Shown in pieces: positions 58,315 to 64,000 of a DNA stretch of 64,000 bases. The position numbers were made by a program, and so were the translations under genes. The notes beneath the pieces were generated by a model. It worked only from the letters and a program-made list of their open reading frames with translations, searched no databases and was not told the DNA's origin. The number at the start of each line of letters is the position of its first letter. Within the stretch, counting starts at the first letter, position 1. Location of the stretch: NCBI RefSeq assembly GCF_000373965.1, contig NZ_KB892841.1, positions 52,330 through 116,329 on the forward strand, written 5' to 3'. The stretch comes from Uliginosibacterium gangwonense DSM 18521 (GTDB lineage Bacteria; Pseudomonadota; Gammaproteobacteria; Burkholderiales; Rhodocyclaceae).

Positions 58315-58721
58315 CCTGGCACAACGCGCACAATGCGAGGAGAGGCCACCACCAGCCAACCTCGTTGCAGCGCCAACTTGCCCACCCACAGCCCGAGGGC
58401 ACCACCTGTGAGACAGGCACCAAACAAGGCGATATCAGGCCACTGCAGAAGTTTGCCGACCAGTACGGCCAGCAACATTCCCATCACAGGCAGCATGTAA
58501 GCAACAAAGGCCGCCTTGAATGCGCCGCCTTCGGGCAGATCAATTTCAACCCGCTGACCTGGGACAGCATTGGCCGGGTTACTCAGGCTGTATTGCTCGC
58601 ACGATGACTCACCGCCGCCGCAGCCCCCCGCTTCATGGCAACGGCCGCAACCGCCCGAGCGCTTGACGCTGACGACTGCCTGATTATTCTGCACATTCAT
58701 TACAGTGCCTTCGACCCGCAT
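58311..58721 (-). CDS. rseC: RseC/MucC sigma-E modulator
   Basis: 136 residues from the ATG at 58721. Cys-rich N-terminal part ('CGRCHEAGGCGGGESSC') and two membrane helices. The Cys-rich stretch happens to contain CGRCH, but the segment is cytoplasmic in RseC, so it is not a c-heme site; it may bind an Fe-S cluster. Part of the rpoE operon. Confidence 0.88.
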   Translation of the reverse strand: MRVEGTVMNVQNNQAVVSVKRSGGCGRCHEAGGCGGGESSCEQYSLSNPANAVPGQRVEIDLPEGGAFKAAFVAYMLPVMGMLLAVLVGKLLQWPDIALFGACLTGGALGLWVGKLALQRGWLVVASPRIVRVVPG

Positions 58722-58740
58722 GCTTATCAACCTCTCTGTT

Positions 58741-59703
58741 TCACTTCTTTTTTGTTTCCACGCCGTCAGCCACACGCCGGATCGCCGCAGCGGGCACTTC
58801 GCCCAATACCGTGATCAGGTGTTCATTGACCACCTTACGGTAGATGCTTGTTGATCCAACCTTGGCTGAACCCACGTCCCCCAATTTGGCGCCTGGGGGA
58901 ATGGGTTCGATAAATACCGACACATTGGCCAATCCATCGCTGAACATCAAATGTAGCGTATCCGGCCCATCCTTGCGCAGCAGACGTCGGGTCAGGGAGA
59001 CCATTCGGTAGCCAATCGGCAAGGAACGCATCAACCAGGCCAAATCCCCTGGGCGCAGCTCGTTACCCCGTGCATCCAGTACCTGCCAGTCAGCCCCCGC
59101 ATTGGCGTGGACCTTGATCCGTTCGTGGTCAAAAGGGATACCCTGGGCGATCTCGGAAAAAGAGAACTGCTCCACCACCTGCCCTGCATCATCCACCATC
59201 CGCGCCTTGAGCAACAGGCCCGTAGTCAGATCCGCCCAGAATTGATGCCCGTAGCGCATATCGTCACGCGGCTCCAGGATCACCATCTGCGCGTCCCGCC
59301 CGGCCACGCGGACCACCGGCCCCAGACGCACGTTGTAGTAGTCACCCAGCACACTGGCCTTGCCGCTCAACGTACCGGGGAAGCGATCCTTGCTCGCCCG
59401 CTCAAGCACCATGACCTTGTCGGCGGGGAAAAAACACTGCACCTCATCGTTATTACGCAACACCTCTCGCGGCGGGCCATCCAGTGCCTCCAGGCGTTCA
59501 TGCTCGCCGTTGGCATCCACAAAATGGGTGATGCGGGACAGTTCGGAACGTTTCCCGCTCTGATACACAAATACGCCCGAGTAATTCAGGTTGCGGGCAG
59601 CCTGGCTCATACGCTGCAACCAGGCTACCGCATCTTCAGCCACTGCCAGGGAACTCAACCCGCTCAAAACGAGCGCAACGGCCACACACCTCAACAATTT
59701 CAT
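58741..59703 (-). CDS. rseB: RseB/MucB sigma-E regulator
   Basis: 320 residues. Signal peptide ('SGLSSLAVA') and two-domain MucB/RseB fold ('SGVFVYQSGKRSELSRI', 'FPADKVMVLE'). Senses lipopolysaccharide or envelope stress and protects RseA from cleavage. Overlaps rseA by 4 bases. Confidence 0.92.
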   Translation of the reverse strand: MKLLRCVAVALVLSGLSSLAVAEDAVAWLQRMSQAARNLNYSGVFVYQSGKRSELSRITHFVDANGEHERLEALDGPPREVLRNNDEVQCFFPADKVMVLERASKDRFPGTLSGKASVLGDYYNVRLGPVVRVAGRDAQMVILEPRDDMRYGHQFWADLTTGLLLKARMVDDAGQVVEQFSFSEIAQGIPFDHERIKVHANAGADWQVLDARGNELRPGDLAWLMRSLPIGYRMVSLTRRLLRKDGPDTLHLMFSDGLANVSVFIEPIPPGAKLGDVGSAKVGSTSIYRKVVNEHLITVLGEVPAAAIRRVADGVETKKK

Positions 59704-60275
59704 CGCCCGGCGCCCTGTTGATCGTCGTCGCTCACCGTCCGGATGAAATGCGCCACATCAGCGATTGGCGCCCCGCCGCTGGATGCCTGATGTGCCATCA
59801 GATAGGTGGCGTCAGGCGCAAGGCTGCTTGTCTTGGCAGGCGCCAGGGCGGGTTGCGCACTCGCCACCCACTCCGCCCCACTGGCCGCAACCACAGGAAC
59901 AGGCGCGGGAGCCCGGGCAAGCAGTGCGGGGTTGGCCGCTCCACCAGACCACATCGACGCGACCATCCAGCCTGCCACCAACACCCCGGAAACGGCAGCC
60001 GCCATCGCCATCCAGGGATGTTTCAATACCTTTTTACGATGCGAAGCCATCGCAGCAGGGACCAGCACCACAGGTTCAGCGGCCAACGCCTGCATCACCT
60101 TGCTGGTGAAATCCTCTGAGAGCGCGGGTTCGCCGCGTAGGGCATCGCCAATCAGCCATGCCAGCTCACAGTCCGCACGCTGCTCAGCACTACCGGGAAA
60201 GAACGCCTGCGACGAAGCCCCCTCATGATCTGAAGACTCTCCATCACACCAAGCCGACAACTGTTCATTCAACAT
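59700..60275 (-). CDS. rseA: Anti-sigma-E factor RseA
   Basis: 191 residues from the ATG at 60275. N-terminal sigma-binding domain ('LNEQLSAWCDGE'), one membrane helix ('PWMAMAAAVSGVLVAGWMV') and a periplasmic tail. Holds RpoE inactive until cleaved. Immediately follows rpoE. Confidence 0.9.
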   Translation of the reverse strand: MLNEQLSAWCDGESSDHEGASSQAFFPGSAEQRADCELAWLIGDALRGEPALSEDFTSKVMQALAAEPVVLVPAAMASHRKKVLKHPWMAMAAAVSGVLVAGWMVASMWSGGAANPALLARAPAPVPVVAASGAEWVASAQPALAPAKTSSLAPDATYLMAHQASSGGAPIADVAHFIRTVSDDDQQGAGR

Positions 60276-60277
60276 GA

Positions 60278-60877
60278 TCACCACCTCTTGTCCGGCGCTA
60301 CATCCAGCATTGGCCGCAGCCGCTCTGCGATCGCTTCCCGCGCCCGGAAAATCCGCGAGCGAACCGTCCCGATCGGGCAATTCATCACCACGGCAATCTC
60401 GTCATAACTCAAACCATCAATCTCACGCAACACAATCGCGGTGCGCAAATCTTCCGGCAGTGCTTCCATCGCTGCGTTTACGGCATGGCCGATCTGCTGC
60501 GTCTGCAACAGGCGCTCCGGCGTATCCATGTCCCGCAACAGTCCCGCGTCATCAAACCCTTCCGCATCCTCGGCTTCCACCTCGGTGGTCGTAGGCGCGC
60601 GGCGCCCCTGGGCCACCAGATAGTTCTTGGCCGTATTGATACCAATCCGGTACAACCATGTGTAGAAAGCACTGTCGCCCCGAAAGTTCCCAAGCGCACG
60701 ATAGGCCTTGATGAACGCCTCCTGGGTAACATCTTCCACCTCGGCCGCATCCCGGATCATGCGTGACAACAAACGGGCCAGCTTGCGCTGATACTTGGCC
60801 ACCAGCAGGCCAAACGCCTTCTGGTCACCACGCTGAGCGCGCTCCACCAATTGTTGATCAATCTCTCTGTCACTCAT
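60278..60877 (-). CDS. rpoE: RNA polymerase sigma-E factor
   Basis: 199 residues from the ATG at 60877 ('MSDREIDQQLVERAQRGDQKAF'). Region 2 ('DVTQEAFIKAYRALGNFRGD') and region 4 ('GLSYDEIAVVMNCPIGTVRSR', in two parts) match RpoE/AlgU. First gene of the operon that includes rseABC and mucD. A candidate sigma-E promoter lies upstream. Confidence 0.96.
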   Translation of the reverse strand: MSDREIDQQLVERAQRGDQKAFGLLVAKYQRKLARLLSRMIRDAAEVEDVTQEAFIKAYRALGNFRGDSAFYTWLYRIGINTAKNYLVAQGRRAPTTTEVEAEDAEGFDDAGLLRDMDTPERLLQTQQIGHAVNAAMEALPEDLRTAIVLREIDGLSYDEIAVVMNCPIGTVRSRIFRAREAIAERLRPMLDVAPDKRW

Positions 60878-60956
60878 CGACCCGAACCACATTCTCTGCA
60901 GGGCGAACTTGCCCACGCGCGGGAGTATAGCCGAAGCCGGGGATCGAACCTGTCAA

Positions 60957-60984
60957 TAAGACTGTCTGGAGCTTAAGGAAGTTC
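60957..60984 (-). promoter_or_regulatory. Autoregulatory sigma-E-type promoter upstream of rpoE
   Basis: Minus strand GAACTT (60984-60979), 16 bases, then GTCTTA (60962-60957). E. coli sigma-E promoters are GGAACTT-N16-GTCTAA-like. It lies about 80 bases before the rpoE start. Confidence 0.65.
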
Positions 60985-61080
60985 ATCGAACGCAAGGAAT
61001 ATCTGCACAAGACTTGGTTCACGCCAGCCATGGGGCTAGGATTCAGGCTTCGCCCCTTTTTGCACGCATGAGGACACCTC

Positions 61081-62688
61081 GTGGAGTCGTTTGATGTTTT
61101 GATTATCGGCAGCGGCCTGGCCGGGCAATCACTGGCTTTAAGGCTCGCTGACACGCACAAGATCGCACTGGTCAGCAAACGTCATCTTGAAGACGGCGCC
61201 AGTTCCTGGGCCCAGGGCGGCATTGCCGCCGTGATTGATCCAAGTGACTCGACCAACGCCCACTACGAGGACACCCAGATCGCTGGGGCGGGCTTGTGTG
61301 ACCCCACCGCCACGCACTTTGTGGTCGATCACGGCGCCCAAGCCATCCAATGGCTGCGCGACCAGGGGGTTGCCTTTACCCCGGACGCGGATACGGCCTG
61401 GAACATGCACCTGACGCGCGAAGGCGGGCACAGCCATCGGCGTATCGTCCACGTAGCGGACGCCACCGGTGCCGCAGTGCAGGAAACCTTGATCGACAAA
61501 GTGCGCCGCCACCCGAACATCAAAGTATTCGAGGATTACGTGGCGGTCGATCTCATCGTCGGCCACAAGGTCGGCAAAGTGGAAGCTGGCTGCCTGGGCG
61601 CTTATCTCCTGCACCGCACCAGTGGCAAGGTCAAAGCCTTCGCGGCCTCGCACACCGTGCTGGCCACCGGTGGCGCAGGCAAGGTCTACTTGTATACGAC
61701 CAATCCGGACACCTCCACGGGCGATGGCATTGCCATGGCATGGCGTGCTGGCTGCCGGGTGGCGAACATGGAATTCATCCAGTTCCACCCCACCTGCCTG
61801 TACCACCCGCAAGCCAAGTCTTTTCTGATTTCTGAAGCGGTGCGTGGCGAAGGCGGCCTGTTGCGCCTGCCTGATGGCACACGTTTCATGCCCAAGCATG
61901 ACCCACGCGCCGAGCTGGCCCCCCGCGACGTGGTGGCCCGCGCCATTGACTTCGAGATGAAAAAGCGCGGGATCGACAGCGTTTTCCTGGATATCAGCCA
62001 CAAGAGCCCGGAATTTCTGCACGAGCACTTTCCGACCATCTCCGCACGCTGCCTGGAGTTGGGCATCGACATCACCAAGCACCCCATCCCGGTGGTGCCT
62101 GCCGCACATTACACCTGCGGCGGTGTGTTCATCGACATCCGGTCGCGCACCGACCTGCCCGGCCTGTATGCCATTGGCGAAACCTCTTGCTCCGGGCTGC
62201 ACGGCGCCAACCGCTTGGCCAGCAATTCACTGCTCGAATGCGTGGTGTTTGCCGAAGCTGCCGCGCAGGATATCCGCGCCAATCCTCGTCAATGCCCCAG
62301 CTCACTCCCGGCATGGGATGAGAGCCGGGTGTCGGATGCAGATGAAGAGGTCGTCATTTCCCACAACTGGGAAGAGTTGCGTCGCTTCATGTGGGATTAC
62401 GTCGGCATCGTGCGCACCAACAAACGTCTGGAGCGCGCCCAGCACCGCATCAAGCTGCTCACCAGTGAGATCAGTGAGTATTACACCAATTTCCGCGTCA
62501 GCAACGACCTGATCGAACTGCGCAATCTAGTGCAGACCGCCGACCTGATCGTGCGTAGCGCCATGCGCCGCAAGGAAAGCCGGGGGCTGCACTTCAGCAA
62601 AGATTACCCGCTGATGGCGGCCAACCCCAAGCCCACCGTGCTCAATAATCCGCTCTGGCCCAAGACCCTGCCCCGCTGGAATACCTGA
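61081..62688 (+). CDS. nadB: L-aspartate oxidase
   Basis: 535 residues from GTG 61081. FAD-binding '[19 protein letters not shown]', catalytic region '[17 protein letters not shown]', '[11 protein letters not shown]' and '[23 protein letters not shown]' (in two parts). First step of de novo NAD synthesis. Divergent from rpoE, as in Gammaproteobacteria. Confidence 0.96.
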   Translation: MESFDVLIIGSGLAGQSLALRLADTHKIALVSKRHLEDGASSWAQGGIAAVIDPSDSTNAHYEDTQIAGAGLCDPTATHFVVDHGAQAIQWLRDQGVAFTPDADTAWNMHLTREGGHSHRRIVHVADATGAAVQETLIDKVRRHPNIKVFEDYVAVDLIVGHKVGKVEAGCLGAYLLHRTSGKVKAFAASHTVLATGGAGKVYLYTTNPDTSTGDGIAMAWRAGCRVANMEFIQFHPTCLYHPQAKSFLISEAVRGEGGLLRLPDGTRFMPKHDPRAELAPRDVVARAIDFEMKKRGIDSVFLDISHKSPEFLHEHFPTISARCLELGIDITKHPIPVVPAAHYTCGGVFIDIRSRTDLPGLYAIGETSCSGLHGANRLASNSLLECVVFAEAAAQDIRANPRQCPSSLPAWDESRVSDADEEVVISHNWEELRRFMWDYVGIVRTNKRLERAQHRIKLLTSEISEYYTNFRVSNDLIELRNLVQTADLIVRSAMRRKESRGLHFSKDYPLMAANPKPTVLNNPLWPKTLPRWNT

Positions 62689-62694
62689 AAACGA

Positions 62695-62714
62695 CTGCTA
62701 GCCTGGACTAGCAG
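62695..62714 (-). terminator. Hairpin between convergent nadB and the lactonase-like gene
   Basis: Perfect 7-base arms CTGCTAG and CTAGCAG around a 6-base loop; on the minus strand followed by TCGTTTTC. A short, modest terminator. Confidence 0.5.
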
Positions 62715-62715
62715 C

Positions 62716-63816
62716 CTATTTCCCCGGCCGAGCAATGATCTCTACCCAGTTCGGGCTACGCCCGACGGGGTAGCTTTGACTGAACACGAGTGTGCCATCC
62801 TGCTTGATGCGATACACACTGGCCGCATGGGAAGCCTGCCCCACAGCAACCAGGTAACGCCCCGCTGGATCAATGTTGAAGCCACGCGGCTGTTTTTCCG
62901 TGGGGTATGAAGCAATGGTCTGCAAGTGCCCCGTCTGTGCATCCACCCAAAAAGCCGTGAGCGTGCTGGAGCCACGCTCTGAGGCATATAGGAAGCGCCC
63001 ATCAGGCGTCATGTGTACATCCGCTGCAGCCAGCTTGCCGGTGTAGTTTTCGGGTACGACACTTGTCGTCTGTACGCACGTGAACACTTCGCCCCCTTGT
63101 TCATACGCCAGCACATGCAGCTTGGCGTCCAGCTCGTCAATCAGGTAGACAAACTTGCCGTTCGGATGAAATACGAAATGACGCGGGCCGGATTTTTCCT
63201 CAAATCCAATTTTGCTCAGCGAATCATTCACCAGGGTGCCGCTCACCTCATCCAGACGCCAACGCATCAATACATCGCCACCAAGGCTGCTCACCAGCAC
63301 ATATTGGTTATCGGGAGTGGGTTGGATGGAGTGCGCCATCGGGGGCGTCGGCACAATCTGGTGAGCAGGCGCCACGACTCCATCAGCGCCAATACGGCTC
63401 ACACTGACCAGATTCCCACCGTAGGAGGCAGCAAACAACAGGCGGCCACTGCGATCAGTAGCAATATTGGCCATGCTCTCAGGCAGCGGGAATTGGCCGA
63501 TAGCCTGCAAGCACCCGGTTTTACCGTCGATCGCAAACGAGGCCAGGGCATAGGGCTTGGAACGCAGCGCGGCAAACAGAAAACGCCGATCCGGGCTCAC
63601 TGCCATCGGCATCACCGTCCCGCCTGCATCCACCGTCTGCACCAGTTCCAGCTCTCCCGATGCGACTGCGAGATGCGCCACCGTAATACTCTTGCTCTCA
63701 GCATTGGCCACATACACCACGCTGTGGGTTGATGCACAAGCAGTTAACAAACAAAAGCACGGCAACTGTAACCACAACAACCACGGCGACTTCATTGCAA
63801 TATGCCAACGGCACAT
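62716..63816 (-). CDS. Beta-propeller lipoprotein (lactonase / YncE-like)
   Basis: 366 residues from an ATG at 63816 (GGAGG just upstream); an ATG at 63795 is an alternative. The N-terminus has a signal with lipobox 'LLTAC', so the mature protein is a lipoprotein. Seven repeats of about 45 residues with 'AVSPDRRFLFAALRS', 'HFVFHPNGKFVYLIDE' and 'HMTPDGRFLYASERG' give a seven-bladed propeller like YbhE 6-phosphogluconolactonase, which is normally cytoplasmic. An envelope role is more likely. Substrate unknown. Confidence 0.75.
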   Translation of the reverse strand: MCRWHIAMKSPWLLWLQLPCFCLLTACASTHSVVYVANAESKSITVAHLAVASGELELVQTVDAGGTVMPMAVSPDRRFLFAALRSKPYALASFAIDGKTGCLQAIGQFPLPESMANIATDRSGRLLFAASYGGNLVSVSRIGADGVVAPAHQIVPTPPMAHSIQPTPDNQYVLVSSLGGDVLMRWRLDEVSGTLVNDSLSKIGFEEKSGPRHFVFHPNGKFVYLIDELDAKLHVLAYEQGGEVFTCVQTTSVVPENYTGKLAAADVHMTPDGRFLYASERGSSTLTAFWVDAQTGHLQTIASYPTEKQPRGFNIDPAGRYLVAVGQASHAASVYRIKQDGTLVFSQSYPVGRSPNWVEIIARPGK

Positions 63817-63889
63817 ACACCCTCCCACCACGAAATCAAAAGATAAAACCCGCCGTACTGTACAGGCATGCTCCCACCAGACACAAACC

Positions 63890-63933
63890 CTAAAAAAGAA
63901 AATGCAATCCAGACACAAAGTCCGGATTGCATT
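63890..63933 (-). terminator. Terminator of a gene entering from the right
   Basis: Minus strand: stem arms AATGCAATCC and GGATTGCATT followed by TTCTTTTTT. It starts right after the stop codon of the partial minus-strand frame at the window end. Confidence 0.75.
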
Positions 63934-64000
63934 TCAGGCTTGCTGCATGACTGCGCGCACGGGAACAAAGCCCGTTCTGCACTGTGGAAAATCAGCACTT
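63934..64000 (-). CDS. C-terminal end of a minus-strand gene (partial)
   Basis: A frame open to the window edge ends 'RTGFVPVRAVMQQA' at a TGA (63934-63936), directly before a terminator. Too short to identify. Confidence 0.4.
   Translation of the reverse strand, partial: SADFPQCRTGFVPVRAVMQQA

Noticed and set aside
58600..58680. CGRCH in rseC as a c-type heme site
   Set aside because: The segment is the cytoplasmic Cys-rich region of RseC, so no heme would be attached; the match to CxxCH is by chance within a Cys/Gly-rich stretch.
1..64000. CRISPR arrays, rRNA genes or prophage modules
   Set aside because: No regularly spaced direct repeats, rRNA signatures or phage structural genes were seen on reading the window.

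Overview
The window reads as a chromosomal segment of a Betaproteobacterium, probably near Rhodocyclales or neighbouring orders. Gene content and order support this: hisZ-hflC-hflK-hflX-hfq-der-bamB-yfgM-hisS-ispG-rodZ-pilF-rlmN-ndk, rpoE-rseA-rseB-rseC-mucD-lepA-lepB-rnc-era-recO-pdxJ-acpS-nagZ, and petABC followed by sspA-sspB. Most of the sequence is moderately GC-rich. The 22.8-29.5 kb stretch is visibly more AT-rich. I cannot name the species.

Region by region. 1-7569 (+) is a tightly overlapping operon of membrane proteins (BPSS1780-like, RDD, SpoIIM-like, DUF4129, DUF4350) ending in a MoxR AAA+ ATPase and a DUF58 protein. 7769-8329 is a small exported protein and 8428-11499 (-) a PAS/GGDEF/EAL c-di-GMP protein. 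11533-15758 (-) holds petABC (cytochrome bc1), sspA and sspB. 16089-17648 (+) has a NagD-type phosphatase and a FabI-type reductase. 17723-21159 (-) has a DUF2059 protein, recR, ybaB and dnaX. 21334-22744 has a small membrane ORF, the SRP RNA gene and a DMT transporter.

22860-29540 is the accessory part. It holds a cytochrome b561, two homologous proteins that each join an N-terminal c-type heme motif to a predicted outer-membrane beta-barrel (Cyc2-like architecture), a soluble class I cytochrome c and a diheme cytochrome c lipoprotein. Together they look like an electron conduit across the outer membrane that could feed periplasmic cytochromes, the quinone pool through b561, or the bc1 complex encoded 8 kb upstream. 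The two modules are separated by a 1.24-kb segment bounded by 13-bp perfect inverted repeats that carries a GFA-family gene. A HEPN-like ORF follows.

29564-48889 (-) is housekeeping: rlmB, rnr, purA, hisZ, the hfl genes, hfq, der, bamB, hisS, ispG, rodZ, pilF, rlmN and ndk, with a tRNA-Leu(CAG) on the + strand at 32951. 49067-60877 (-) is the nagZ-to-rpoE envelope-stress, translation and RNA-processing block, preceded by a good sigma-E-type promoter. The window ends with nadB (+), a beta-propeller lipoprotein (-) and the last codons of a minus-strand gene that enters from the right.
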